Origin: Neoarius graeffei
Taxonomy: Eukaryota; Chordata; Actinopteri; Siluriformes; Ariidae
Direction: 5' to 3'
Assembly: GCF_027579695.1 (NCBI RefSeq)
Contig: NC_083570.1
Coordinates: 4,991,001-5,055,000 of the forward strand
Length of the DNA: 64,000 nucleotides
The translations under genes were made by a program, and so were the position numbers. Below are positions 33,490 through 44,870 of the stretch, in pieces. Position 1 is the stretch's first letter. Each line of letters begins with the position of its first letter. The notes beneath the pieces are model-generated. The model ran no database searches, was not told the DNA's origin, and saw nothing but the letters and a program-made list of their open reading frames with translations.

Positions 33490-33825
33490 ATGCGGTGTGT
33501 ATGACTGGTAATTACTAACTCTGACCACTAGGCGGTGTGTGACTGGTAATTACTAACACTGGCCATTAGGCGGTGTGTGACTGTAATTACTAACACTGGG
33601 CACTAGGCGGTGTGTGACTGGTAATTACTAACACTGGCCATTAGGCTGTGTGTGACTGGTAATTATTAACACTGGCCACTAGGCGGTATGTAACTGGTAA
33701 TTACTAACACTGGCCACTAGGTGGTGTGTGACTGGTAATTACTAACACTGGCCACTAGGCGGTGTGTGACTGGTAATTACTAACACTGGCCACTAGGCGG
33801 TGTGTATGACTGGTAATTACTAACA
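33490..33825. repeat. Minisatellite, about nine 38-40-bp units
   Basis: The unit reads roughly CTGGTAATTACTAACACTGG plus CCACTAGGCGGTGTGTGA, with small substitutions and one- to four-base indels between units. No coding potential. Confidence 0.95.
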
Positions 33826-34540
33826 AACAATTACTGCATAAACAATGCGAAATCAACAAATTGTCAAATCAACATGTAACCCTGTTAAAAAAATCACTAT
33901 CCATAAAGAGATAATAAATAATAAATAGTTTAATATGTTCATTGGTTGGTTAAAAATGTGATTAAAAGTGTGGAAAGGATATTTCATAAAGGTTAAAATA
34001 GTTGATAAAAGAGTAGAGTGTAATAAATACGCTAAAAAGATTTAAAAAGACACAAATGTGCAAATTTTAAGTATTTCCATTTATTTTGAAGAATCTCCTG
34101 GGTAAAGTTTTGTGGGAGGGACCTTGAAAGAAGCACCATGAGCAGTGTTGCCAGATTGGGCGGGTGCCCACCCAATTGGGTGTCTTTTGACTGCCTCAGA
34201 CGGGCAGAAAAAGCCTTGGGCGGGCAAATAAAATTTGGGCTGCTTTCAACAAGTTTGGGCGGGGGGTTTTGTTCTCACGCCAGCCATACATTTTATTCAA
34301 TAAATAAACAAATCAAATAAATTGTGTTCCTATCCATATACACACAATCACACACAGCAGGCGACCGATATGGCCACCATATGGAGGCAGCCTACGTGAG
34401 ATAAAAATGATACATTTTAGAACGTTTCTATAGTTACAGCTAAGCGCAGCTACGCAACCATTTTTAAACTAGCCAGCATGTCGTCCAAGTGGGGAAAATA
34501 TAAAAAACATTATCGAAAGGAGTGAGAATCTGACGAGGCT

Positions 34541-34726
34541 TTGAAAGCATGGATTGCACCTGTCCTGCAAGATCTGTCCAAGGCACGGTGCAAGTACTGC
34601 AAAAGTGAGATCCGAGCTCAACTAAGCGACCTTAAAGACCACGCAGATACCTCTCACCTCAAGACGCTGACCTTGGCACCACATTTCAGGAAGAGCTCAG
34701 CGCGAGTGCACTGCCCCCTGAAATGA
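34541..34726 (+). pseudogene. BED zinc-finger remnant of hAT transposase
   Basis: Encodes CKYCKSEIRAQLSDLKDHADTSH, cut here as C-x2-C ... H-x4-H spacing of a BED finger (residues ~19-38 of the frame). BED fingers bind transposon ends in hAT transposases. The frame ends at 34726, and the normal continuation into the RNase H-like core is missing. Confidence 0.7.
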
Positions 34727-34848
34727 AAGAAACCATCTCCGCGCGGTGCTTTGCGTTCATCAAAGAACTTTTGGTGCAATACCAAATGCGCTTAACTGAC
34801 TCACTGGATATGCTGCGGCAAATGTAGCTGCTCTCCCCTAAGTCAGTT

Positions 34849-35271
34849 ATGTCCACCATGGACAGAACAAGGGTGAGGGAGTTACCGATGGAGTTTTTCA
34901 CGTGCGCCGTTGACACCTTGGAGTGCCAGTGGAGAAATGTCACATCAGCTGGTTTTTCAGGCGACCAGGCCATTGACACGTTTTGGATGGAGATCGAAGC
35001 GTTCAAAGACGCAGGGGGGAATGCATGTTTTCAAGATCTTGCATTGGGTGCCATCCGACTGCTGTCTTTGCCCATATCCAATGCGCACGTCGAGAGAGCG
35101 TTTTCCCAAGTTGCGCTCTTGAAAGACAATACAAGAAATCGTATGGGACTCTCTCTCCTGTCCAGTCTCATGGAGGTCTGCTCCGGCCTGTCCAGGAATG
35201 GATGGACGTCCGCTACCTTCAGACCTCCCCAGCAGCTGTTGGAGAGGTTTAATTCTTTGATGTACGAGTAA
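34849..35271 (+). pseudogene. hAT transposase C-terminal dimerisation domain
   Basis: A 140-codon frame ending with the hAT C-terminal signature: LLSLPISNAHVERAFSQV at residues ~72-89, then KDNTRNRMGLSLL. The catalytic D and D of the core are not encoded upstream, and the final catalytic Glu region is only partly represented, so the protein is a fragment of the 34143-42027 element. Stop at 35269-35271. Confidence 0.8.
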
Positions 35272-35610
35272 CAGCTGATGATGATGGTAATGTGCTGTTC
35301 TGAATATGTAGCCTGTGTTTATGCATAAAGAAGATGGTAGGCCTAATGCGCTGTTTTTGTTCTGAATTATAGCCTGTGTTTATGCGTCAAGAAAACTTAT
35401 GGCCAGTTACAATATCTGATTCATTCATTAATGCCATAATGCCTTTTAATTAATTAATGTAAAAAAGCCATATACTATAGGCTACGTTACATGTGCTTAT
35501 ATGGCTAGGTTTTTTTTTCTGTCCTGATTGTTGTGTGATTGTGGTTTCAACACTCAAACCTGGGAATGAGTGGGCCTATGTCGTGAGCGTATGTTTTTCA
35601 CATGTTCTCA

Positions 35611-36495
35611 TACATGTCAACCTATACGGAATGTCCGTATTTTATACGGATTTGATTCAATAAACGTAGTATACGGGCGTATAAATAAAGTTATATGGAT
35701 TCTTTAAAAAAAAACTTCAATATTTATTTAGAGCTATAATCAATTCCCACGATGATAAAAGAACGCATAACGTTTACAAATGTACTGTACACCACAGACA
35801 GCCAGCAAAGAGTCTTATTAAATCGCGTGTTATCTTGTGGTAGTGAGACTTCGTTCCACTTTTGATCATGCGCACACCGCATTGTGAGAATCCCACCAAC
35901 CGGGAAGTCATAGACATATAAACATAGACGCCGCCTTCTGCATAGAATCATACATCATCCTCGCCGCCAAAATGGATGGGGCAAAGTGGAGATTCTTCAG
36001 CCGTCTCTGGTATAGCTACAGTAGCTGAGAATAAAGATGCCTCATTCATGTGCTGCGTTTAACTGTACCAACAGGTTTACCGTCCAAACGAGATCACATG
36101 GGATTACCTTTCACAGGTGAGACTGGAAAAATACTTTTCATTGTGTTTGGCCATTATAACGTAATTTTACGAGCAGATTTTTCTGACTTTGTGGCTAATA
36201 TGAAGTCTCGCGCATAATAGCCGCTTGGTGAAACCTGTCTCCAAACAACGAAGTATTTCCTTCATAACTACGCTGATAACACTTTGTGTTTTTGTCAAAC
36301 ATTGGAGCTTTGTATTCATTCTGAAGGTTTATTGTTATTAATATTGAATAAAAATTAACTGAGATATATCATTGTTAATTATCATTCAAATTTTAGGTAA
36401 ATTATTTTAATTTGCATCTTATACGGATTTTATAAGGGAAATACGGATTTTGGAGGTTGGTTATCCAGGTTTGATTGACCAAAGGTTGACATGTA
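35611..36495 (+). mobile_element. TIR element carrying a THAP exon
   Basis: Ends TACATGTCAACCT and AGGTTGACATGTA. Subterminal TATACGGA(T/A)TTT motifs occur near both ends (35630-35680, 36418-36450). A THAP zinc-finger exon inside suggests a P-element-like origin. The TSD is not clear by eye. Confidence 0.6.
36037..36116 (+). pseudogene. THAP-domain first exon (80 bp)
   Basis: Starts ATG and encodes MPHSCAAFNCTNRF, then SHGITFHR, ending at a CAG|GTGAG donor. The C-x4-C spacing followed by GITFHR is the N-terminal half of a THAP (C2CH) zinc finger, the DNA-binding module of P-element-type transposases and of THAP proteins. The second half of the finger (the exon with the final C and H and the AVPTIF-like box) was not found in the following 500 bases. 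This is therefore an isolated exon within a defective element. Confidence 0.65.
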
Positions 36496-37187
36496 TGTGT
36501 TCTGTGTCACTGTCATCTATCTGTGATAAAATACCATTTTACATTTGGGCTAATACATTTAATACTGTAAATGCTTTTAAACGCACGTTTATTCAAATAT
36601 TAAATGTTTTCATGTGAAAAAACGTTGTTGGGCGGTTTTTTGCTTAAAGGTGGGGTATGAGATTTTTTTCAGGAGTATTTTTTACCATATTGCTTGAAAA
36701 GCTCCTCACACCCATGTTGCAAGCAGTACAATAGAAGGTTTGACCCAAAAACGAAATATTTTAATCCAGTCTACAGTGTAAAATAAAGGAAAAACATCAT
36801 CCAATCATATCGAGGTACCACCTCAAAATGATTGGATACTGACACGTCAATCAGACTGAAGCCCGCGAGCAGCCCGGCCCTTCTGTGTGTGTGAGAGAAC
36901 GAGCAGAGCGCAGGATTTTCTCAGTGCGCTCCATCCAAACAATGGGGATTTACATGAAAACCGAAGGAGATATTCACAAAATTCTTTCACAGTGAGTGCC
37001 ACAAGGCTCTCCTGAACACACTGATGTAATTTTTTTGTCTGTAGTGTAAAAAACGAGGTCACTAGAGCGAGTTAAAAACGAGTGACTTTTCTGCCAAGTT
37101 TATAATGGCAGTCTGTGGGGCAGCGCGCCTGTCCTCTCCTCACTTTCAGGCTGCTCATTCAAAAACTGCAAGTCCTATTGTGTAGGT

Positions 37188-37923
37188 CAGACCTGGGCAT
37201 TTTACGGCCCGCGGGCCACATCCGGCCCTTTGGTTCATTCTGACCGGCCCGCGTAAAGTTAATGAGAAATTACAAAATAAACGTATTTTCTAATTTTACC
37301 TCATGCATGGACTGAATGTACATTGCTTTTATTTTGAAGTTGTGTTCAACAAAAACGCAATGCACGCGACATGAAAATGACATGAAATCCCACGAAACCT
37401 AATCGCGCGATAACTACTTCCGTAATTTGTCCAGACCAACCACAAACTTGTACGTCATCCTTCAAACGGTCCAGCCAATCACATCGTGTGACGTCACCAG
37501 CAGGCGCCGGAGCCGATCTCCGGCGAAAAGCACCAAATGAGGTGATTAGACAACAAATGTGGGCATCATTATTATAATATGATGTATCTTGCTTGATATT
37601 TGGAGTAGAAAGACAATATTGTGATATCTTTTATTGTGTTTTGGGGTGAATGTGACTGAAAAAAAATGGTACAAACGTTCACATTTTGTTAACCATTGTT
37701 TTGGGAAATTTGATGGAATAAATGACATTTTTTTGTAAGGCAACCTCGTTTTTTCCATACTCTTACCAGTCTTAGCAGTTTGTAAGAACAATGTTATTTA
37801 TTGCTTTATATAAAGAAATACAATTAATATTATGCAGAATTTAGTTCAGCCTTTTGGTCCGGCCCTCCACAAAATTTTCTGTTTCTCATGTTGCCCCATG
37901 GAAAAAATAATTGCCCACCCCTA
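37188..37923. mobile_element. Short hAT-like element with exact 8-bp TSD
   Basis: CAGACCTGGGCA at the left and TGCCCACCCCTA at the right, flanked by GTGTAGGT at 37180-37187 and 37924-37931. It contains the GGCCCGCGGGCCACATCCGG motif, a widespread hAT-related repeat signature. Non-coding, 736 bp. Confidence 0.8.
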
Positions 37924-38014
37924 GTGTAGGTAGACACATTGTGTGAATCAGGACAAGTGTGGCTACTACTTTTGAGAAAAGTATGTGTGTGGAGTGAAAA
38001 TTGGGGCTGAAAAC

Positions 38015-39861
38015 CAGTGTTGTGCCAGTTCACACCTTTTCTGAACTAGTTCAAGTTCAGTTCATACATGCTCAAAGTGAACAGTTCACGTTCAAAGTTC
38101 ACAATTTTAATTCTGAACTAGTTCAAAGTTCAGTTCATTTTACTTTTTGGTGAGATATGAAAATAAAAACATTTTTCAGACCACGAGCTAGAAAATCACT
38201 ATACGTTCTCTGAAACTGTTCACTGTAGACATTTGCTCATGACACTGCAATTGTGGGTTTTTTACCAGGTGATGAAACTTGCAACAGTACAGACAAGGTA
38301 GACCAGTTCTATACTTAGTGCAATGAAATATACCAGCATTTAATTAAAGAAGTAAATAATATATAGTTTAATATATAGATATATTAATTATTTGATATAT
38401 ATTATATAATGTGTGTGTGTGTGTGTGTATGAAATGAGCAAAACTCTTGAATGAAGGCAATGAAGGCAAAACTGTTACAAGATGCTCAAAGGCACAAAAA
38501 ACTATTTTTAAGGAAACTGCATATCTTTATGGTTGATAGAGTGATTTTAAGATGTAACTGTAAGATAACTTAATGCAACTTAATGCAACTAGGTTAACTT
38601 TAGGTAACTTTCAAACAGTATTTGGTGACCATTTCTATTCAGTGTTGGGGACGTGGTCTATCTGTTCAAAACAGGAACATGGTTACACTGGTACAAACTG
38701 AAAACTGACCCACACACACACAATGAACTGTAATGAACTGTAATGCCCATGAATCCCTTGTTGACAGCTGACCAGCAATCAGCTGTTGTGCAAACAAAAT
38801 CAAGCTCGGCAAGTTCACTTTTTAATTTATTAATAACCTCCATAAATTCTCTGTTCAGCAGTCCCTGCACTTGCTTTCTTGAAGGCACATGTCTGGTTGG
38901 TTGCAAACCTGTCACTAGTCTGATGAACGAGGGTTTCTCAACTTTGCTTAGAGGTTGTAAATCTTCCACAATGTAGTCGATAATCAGTTTATCTACCTGC
39001 TCCTGGGAGATCACGGACCTCTTGAAGGCAGCTGGCAGTGTAATTTGCGTTTGGGGGGGTTGGCAGGGGGAGGGTGTCTTCTTTGCCTTTCCTCCCTTTT
39101 GACCCTCGAGGACGTGCATATATGCATTAACGCTGGATGGGTGCTTCAACTCGATGTGTCGTTTCAAATTCGAGAACGAAGTTGTTGAAGTCCTTATTTG
39201 TTTTTTCTGAGCAGGTGGACATATCTTACACAGAAAGGTAAGGTTTTTGCCGTCGGGGTCTTGGTGTGACAGTGTGTACAATTGTCTTAAATGTTCATAA
39301 TCAGTGTCTGTGCTCTCCGTGCCATCACTTCCACTAGCCATTTTTTAAAAATTGCAGCGCTTTCTCTCACTCTCGTCATTGGTCTCTCACACACTCCTTC
39401 TCTCGCTCCAGCCCATTTTCCTCCTCGCTCTCATCGTTGCCTGCTACGCCTACCCCGCCCTGCTGCAATTCATCATGGGTAACGTAGTGCGGAAGCCAGT
39501 ATGTTATTCAACTATTCTCGGCCGGACACTACGTTCCCCGCAATGCATTGCGCACATAATGTCAAAGCCATTTCTGTCTGGTGTGATACATGATTTGAGC
39601 GGCACCGGCTGCGAGAATACAGGAGGGGGAGACTTTCTCTCGTTGCGTTTCAAAAGAGAAAACAAATGCCACTCGAGTTATCAAGGGAAAACAATTTCCA
39701 ACGTTCATTTACAGTGATGTCTGCCGTTCATGACACATAATGTGAACAAATTCACGTTCAAGTTCTTTATTAAAACATGTGTTGCGTTCAGTTCAAAGTT
39801 CATGAAAAAATGAGCGTGTTCAGTGAATGCATTCTTTTGAACTCGTTCACGCACATCACTG
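38015..39861 (-). mobile_element. hAT element with exact 8-bp TSD, BED-finger ORF
   Basis: Ends CAGTGTTGTGCCAGTTCAC and (inverted) GTTCACGCACATCACTG, flanked by CTGAAAAC at 38007-38014 and 39862-39869. Subterminal GTTCA/TGAAC iterations run in from both ends. The related sequence at 47440-47480 has the uninterrupted CTGAAAAC-like site (TTTTCTCAG in reverse). It encodes only an N-terminal transposase part, so it is non-autonomous. Confidence 0.9.
38658..39341 (-). CDS. BED zinc-finger N-terminal part of hAT transposase
   Basis: Open for 227 codons. Residues ~37-68 form a BED finger (CKICPPAQKKQ, then NLKRHIELKH with H-x4-H). The region from ~110 on (IVEDLQPLSKVEKPSFIRLV, CTTADCWSAVNKGFMGITVHY) is the segment before and at the first catalytic Asp (TTADCW). 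The match ends after GITVHY, where the catalytic core should continue. The remaining codons look like intron or unrelated sequence. Encoded in the antisense direction of the surrounding stack. The truncated protein could still bind DNA but could not transpose. Domesticated ZBED proteins have the same finger; here the flanking TSD shows that this is a transposon. Confidence 0.8.
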   Translation of the reverse strand: MASGSDGTESTDTDYEHLRQLYTLSHQDPDGKNLTFLCKICPPAQKKQIRTSTTSFSNLKRHIELKHPSSVNAYMHVLEGQKGGKAKKTPSPCQPPQTQITLPAAFKRSVISQEQVDKLIIDYIVEDLQPLSKVEKPSFIRLVTGLQPTRHVPSRKQVQGLLNREFMEVINKLKSELAELDFVCTTADCWSAVNKGFMGITVHYSSLCVCGSVFSLYQCNHVPVLNR

Positions 39862-39958
39862 CTGAAAACACAGTTTAAATGAGAAAGTTTGAGCTATTTT
39901 TCCAAGCTCTCTACACTCTGCTCCACTGGTGTGTAATGCAATAGACACCCGTTTAGTG

Positions 39959-40600
39959 GTGTGTCGTTCACGAACGAACCGTTCTTTTTGAACGAGTCTT
40001 CGAAGTGAACGACTAGAACTAGTTCACGCTGCCTCTCGTTCTCGGTCGTTCGCGGATCAGCAGTCTCTGCTCGCTGGCAGCAGGGCGGTCGCTGAATCTC
40101 GGTCGTTGGCGAATCAGCAGGATCTGTTCAGTAGCAGAAGGGCGTCCAACTTGCATTTTGATCTGTGCAGACTGTTAAATAAGCAATTTTTTTTTTTTTT
40201 TTTGCTTAATGGGTTTGAGAGAACAACTGCATAGCCGGCAGACCATGGCTCTACTAAAATAAATGTAATAAATATAAAAACAGCTTTATTCTCATCTACA
40301 TTTAATTAACTTTCAGAGCTTTATTTATGTAGTCTTTTTCAGATAATGCTAGGATAATGTTTTTCTTCCATCTTTTTCTCAAGCACATTGTAATGTATGA
40401 AAATCTATTGTGGATGGCACCTCTGCCGCCTCTCGTTCACTCAAGATGAACTAAACTTCGGACGATAGCCATTGTTGTGCCGCTTTGGTGTGACGTCATC
40501 AAAATGAACGAGTGAACGAATGAATTTCTTTGCTGAACTGACCGACATGAACGAACTGGGGGAAATGAATCGCCATGTCCCACCAATACACCTGTTATTA
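39959..40600. other. Insertion rich in GTTCACGAACG-type motifs, no gene
   Basis: Interrupts the sequence shared with 47340-47400 directly after CAATAGACACCCG. Contains GTTC/GAAC iterations at both ends and a T-run near 40190. Probably another hAT-type MITE, but exact ends and TSD were not resolved. Confidence 0.4.
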
Positions 40601-40601
40601 A

Positions 40602-41826
40602 GACCCCGTCCACACGTAGCCGGGTATCTGCTAAATCGAAGATATTTTTCTACGTTTTGGCCTGTCATCCACATGAAAACACATCAAAAACGAATATTTA
40701 AAAAAACTCCGGGCAAAGTGAAGATTTTTGAAAACTCCGTGTATGCCTTTTCGTGTAGACAGAGATAACCGGAGGTTTGCGTTTTAGAACGTCACAGTCT
40801 GCGCCAAAAAAATGACAACAAATCTGCCCTGACGTCAAACGTGCGACCTTTGTTTACTGCAGAAGCCAGATTAAGCATGGACTTAAGCTAGCCGCACACC
40901 ACGGCGATCCACGCGGTACCGAACCGACCCATTTCAGAGCCGACTCCCGACAGGGCACGCACATATCCCCCGACTGTTGACGAGTGCAGTCGCGATTGAA
41001 GCGACATGTGACAACTTAATAGCTTTGTGATTGGCTATCGGATATAGTTACTGTTAAATCCAACACTTGAAGATGCTACAGGCTGAATTACAAATGACAA
41101 CATGGAATATGTAGCACACTATCTAGGCTGCATGAGCTATTATTTCCAACCTTAAATAGTGCACTTATATAGGGGAGTTAAAGCGATTTGGAATTCAGCC
41201 ACACAACTTGAGCAGAGTGGCTTTCCAGCCCACTGTGTCTATGGATAAAGCTTCAGTCTATGGAATTACAGTATATACCTGCATTAGGTGCTACCAACAC
41301 GTATTTCTCGCGCTAGAAATTGTGTTTAATGATGTCACGTGTTATATGCGAAAGATATGATTGGCTATTGCTAGCGACTCTCGCCGATCAGTCTGGCTCC
41401 CGATTAGTTTTTCGAATCGGCTGTGAGATGAGTCGGTACCATCGGAAACTAGTCTTTACGCCTGACTCGCGACTTCAGTTGGCTCGGTACGCTGAAAATC
41501 GGCGTAGTGTGCGGCTAGCTAAAGAGTAATGGATCGGAGTAGTGCCTTGAAAGCGTTAATTATTGTGCAGGTGCTATTTACATGTTTAATTTTAGAAGCC
41601 CAACTACTGCTCCAAGAGCACAGGCGATGTGATTAGGGGGGAGGATTTGGGGAAATAGCCATCTACAGGTTTGGAATGCTTATGAATGTGATTGAAAACG
41701 CAGATGTTCGGTTATGTGTGGAAGGGATTTTTTTCGAAGACGAGGTGGTGTGGATAAAACATTTTTATAAACGGAGGGGGGGGGAAATGTTCAGTTTTAA
41801 AAATACCCGGCTACGTGTGTACATGG
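40602..41826. mobile_element. TIR element ending CACACGTAGCCGGGTAT
   Basis: The left end (40602-40630) and right end (41800-41826, inverse) share CACACGTAGCCGGGTA. It encloses a second TIR element (40889-41517). No coding sequence recognised. Boundaries are accurate to perhaps ten bases. Confidence 0.5.
40889..41517. mobile_element. MITE with TAGCCGCACAC termini
   Basis: Inverted ends TAGCCGCACACCACG and CGTAGTGTGCGGCTA. Non-coding, 629 bp, nested inside the element at 40602-41826. TSD not resolved. Confidence 0.55.
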
Positions 41827-43018
41827 CATCAGGCTGATTTTCTCAGGCTTTATAAGGGGGAGGAGGGGTGGAGACGCGGGGGGTGGAGCATGGCGAGGGC
41901 GGGCGGGTTTCTTTTCAAACTATGGCTTGCGGGAACCGTTATTCCAAAATCTCATACCCCACCTTTAAGTGGGCGGGTTTTAGAACGTGATTGGGCGGAA
42001 ATCGCTCAACCAAATCTGGCAACACTGACCACGAGGGGAGAGAGAGAGAGGGCGGAGATGCCTGATGGTGAGTGTGAGCTTTTTGTTTCAGAGGCAGAGT
42101 GTGTAGTTTCGGTTCTCAGAGACTGTCTGTCTGCTCGCCATTCTTGACCTGGATATCGGAGCTGCGCCTGTTGGGTGCAGCCAGAGACTTTCTGCTCGGA
42201 GCTTTCTGTTTGGAGCTGCAGTTCTAGTTTAGCAGAGCCGCTAAGCTAATCCAGAGCGGGTTATTAGCATCCGCTAGCACAGTGAATACACTTAGCCGAG
42301 AGCAGCTAACCGGCTCCTATGGACTGCCTCGCGGTCTCAGCGCGGGACCCGGGGATCCATCCTGACCGCTGCTGATCTGCGTGGGACTCCTCTCGCCCGG
42401 ACGTGTTCGCGGGCTGCCTGGAAGAGACTCCACCGCCTTCTCACCTGCTCCCCTCCATTCTGGCTGCCTGTGCTGCATCATCGCCTGTCCTCGGGACCGG
42501 GACCGGGGAAACTGCTGCTCTCAGCTGCACTGCAGGCGAGGGTTTCAGTTATTTGTTCTACTTTAAAGGGTATTCTCTAACTTTTAAAGGCACTAGTGAT
42601 ACATTAAACATATTATTCGTGGTACTTAAAGGTATTGTCCAACTTAAAGGGTATTTGATCATTTTCACTGAAACTTAAAGGAGTATAATTTTGTTGACTG
42701 AAAGCAGATCTTTGTGATTTGATTTTTGTGATTTAAATAGACGAAGAAAGACAAGTTTTTATTTAATTTTTATTTTTTTGTCAGATAGGGTTTTTATGTT
42801 GTGAACTCATATTAAAATCTAAATAAATAACTGACTGGTTATTTCCTTAAAGTTTGTATATTTCTTAGACACCCTAAGGGTAAAGGTGAGTAATGTAGCT
42901 GCCCATCATTCAGTTGTTGTAAAACTATGATTACAAGGGGCTTTATTTTAAGTTAAACTAGCTGCTTTACGAACCCAGGGCCCCTCTCTGCCGTAATGGT
43001 GAGAAGTGGGCTACAAAC

Positions 43019-44870
43019 TAATTTATCAACAAGGCTGAAAGTTGTGCTTGAGGTGTCAGTAGGTGGAAAAGTCCAGAAAATTAAGATCCATTCTGTGAGT
43101 ATTTCATGAAATTAATCCTAATCAGTGCAGCTACAGTACATGGGTTATACAACCCCGATTCCAAAAAAGTTGGGACAAATTGTAAATAAAAACGGAATGC
43201 AATAATTTACAAATCTCAAAAACTGATATTGTATTCACAATAGAACATAGACAACATATCAAATGTCGAAAGTGAGACTTTTTGAAATTTCATGACAGCA
43301 ACACGTCTCAAAGTTGGGACAGGGGCAATAAGAGGCTGGAAAAGTTAAAGGAACAGCTGGAGGACCAAATTGCAACTCGTTAGGTCAATTGGCAATAGGT
43401 CATTAGCATGACTGGGTATAAAAAGAGCATCTTGGAGTGGCAGCGGCTCTCAGAAGTAAAGATGGGAAGAGGATCACCAATCCCCCTAATTCTGCACCGA
43501 CAAACAGTGGAGCAATATCAGAAAGGAGTTCGACAGTGTAAAATTGCAAAGAGTTTGAACATATCATCATCTACAGTGCATAATATCATCAAAAGATTCA
43601 GAGAATCTGGAAGAATCTCTGTGCGTAAGGGTCAAGGCCGGAAAACCATACTGGTTGCCCGTGATCTTCGGGCCCTGAGACGGCACTGCATCACATACAG
43701 GCATGCTTCTGTATTGGAAATCACAAAATGGGCTCAGGAATATTTCCAGAGAACATTATCTGTGAACACAATTCACCGTGCCGTCCGCCGTCGCCAGCTA
43801 AAACTCTATAGTTCAAAGAAGAAGCCGTATCTAAACATGATCCAGAAGCGCAGATGTCTTCTCTGGGCCAAGGCTCATTTAAAATGGACTGTGGCAAAGT
43901 GGAAAAGTGTTCTGTGGTCAGACGAATCAAAATTTGAAGTTCTTTATGGAAATCAGGGACGCCGTGTCATTCAGACTAAATAGGAGAAGGACAACCCAAG
44001 TTGTTATCAGCGCTCAGTTCAGAAGCCTGCATCTCTGATGGTATGGGGTTGCATTAGTGCGTGTGGCATGGGCAGCTTACACATCTGGAAAGACACCATC
44101 AATGCTGAAAGGTATATCCAGGTTCTAGAGCAACATATGCTCCCATCCAGACGACGTCTCTTTCAGGGAAGACCTTGCATTTTCCAATGTGACAATGCCA
44201 AACCACATACTGCATCAATTACAGCATCATGGCTGCGTAGAAGAAGGGTCCAGGTACTGAACTGGCCAGCCTGCAGTCCAGATCTTTCACCCATAGAAAA
44301 CATTTGGCGCATCATAAAACGGAAGATACAACAAAAAAGACCAAATACAGTTGAGCAACTAGAATCCTACATTAGACAAGAATGGGTTAACATTCCTATC
44401 CCTAAACTTGAGCAACTTGTCTCCTCAGTCCCCAGACGTTTACAGACTGTTGTAAAGAGAAAAGGGGATGTCTCACAGTGGGAAACATGACCTTGTCCCA
44501 ACTTTTTTGAGATGTGTTGTCATGAAATTTAAAATCACCTAATTTTTCTCTTTAAATGATACATTTTCTCAGTTTAAACATTTGATATGTCATCTATGTT
44601 CTATTCTGAATAAAATATGGAATTTTGAAACTTCCACATCATTGCATTCCGTTTTTATTTACAATTTGTACTTTGTCCCAACTTTTTTGGAATCGGGGTT
44701 ATATTTCTGCACTGAAGGGAGATGAAATTGGTAATAGAGGAGTGTTCATGATCTCTGTGTTTGTGCTCCTCCTCTCTCTATCACTCTCTCTCTTTAACAC
44801 ACAGAACCAGGAAGTAACTTGTCATTTCAGAGAAAACAAAACTGATCTCTCTCGTTGCGATTTCAGGAAA
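43019..44870 (+). promoter_or_regulatory. 5' flank of finTRIM B, split by a Tc1 element
   Basis: Bases 43019-43149 and 44702-44870 together match the upstream region of finTRIM A (25427-25745). The Tc1 copy at 43150-44701 separates the two parts and ends only 169 bases before the ATG at 44871. Whether it displaces the promoter, the 5' UTR or both cannot be decided without a transcription start site. Confidence 0.5.
43150..44701 (+). mobile_element. Tc1-type transposon, full length, one nonsense codon
   Basis: TIRs start CAACCCCGATTCC, with the last base of the right end mutated G to A, and sit within a TA target. Transposase frames 43408-43980 and 43984-44490 are the same frame split by TAG at 43981-43983. 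An N-terminal paired-like HTH ([20 protein letters not shown]), a GRPR-like basic linker and the DD34E triad are all present: D in WSDESKF, D in QCDNAKPHT, E in SPDLSPIENIW with 34 residues between the last two. Apart from the stop it is intact. The finTRIM A arm has the empty site. Confidence 0.9.

Larger units (their letters stand above)
36648..41964. mobile_element. TTAA-target DNA element with nested insertions
   Basis: Inverted ends AGGTGGGGTATGAGAT and ATCTCATACCCCACCT, with TTAA on both sides (36644-36647, 41965-41968). Excising it restores continuous hAT sequence. The TTAA duplication is typical of piggyBac and Kolobok elements. No transposase of its own is visible. Nested at 37188-37923, 38015-39861, about 39959-40600 and about 40602-41826 are other repeats. 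A diverged relative of the outer sequence occurs reversed at about 47250-47800. Confidence 0.75.
34143..42027 (+). mobile_element. hAT element with remnant transposase and nested insertions
   Basis: Inverted ends CAGTGTTGCCAGATT and AATCTGGCAACACTG (the right end carries one extra A), flanked by ACCATGAG (34135-34142) and ACCACGAG (42028-42035). This is an 8-bp TSD with one mismatch. It encodes a BED-finger scrap and a C-terminal dimerisation region but lacks the catalytic middle. Two further elements (35611-36495 and 36648-41964) are inserted into it. Confidence 0.85.
33875..43015 (+). mobile_element. Possible solo LTR split by the hAT element
   Basis: Left end TGTAACCCTGTT at 33875 and right end GGGCTACA at 43015 form the short inverted ends of an LTR. 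Removing 34143-42035 leaves ~1.25 kb with a GC-rich middle (42300-42540), repeated CTTAAAGG(T/G)TAT motifs (42560-42680) and AATAAA near 42820. Flanks AACA and AACT could be an imperfect 4-bp TSD. The right end abuts the finTRIM B 5' flank. Alternative reading: unrelated intergenic sequence. The ORFs at 41815-42147 and 42381-42678 inside it are not supported as genes. Confidence 0.4.

Noticed and set aside
33490..33825. CRISPR array
   Set aside because: Units are head-to-tail without unique spacers and the sequence is eukaryotic; it is a minisatellite.
41815..42678. ORFs at 41815-42147 and 42381-42678 as genes
   Set aside because: They cross the hAT boundary or the GC-rich middle of the putative LTR and have no domain or splice support.
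44625..44870. N-terminal extension of finTRIM B from an upstream Met
   Set aside because: The extension covers the Tc1 end and a (CT)n tract and is absent from A, C and D; homology begins at 44871.
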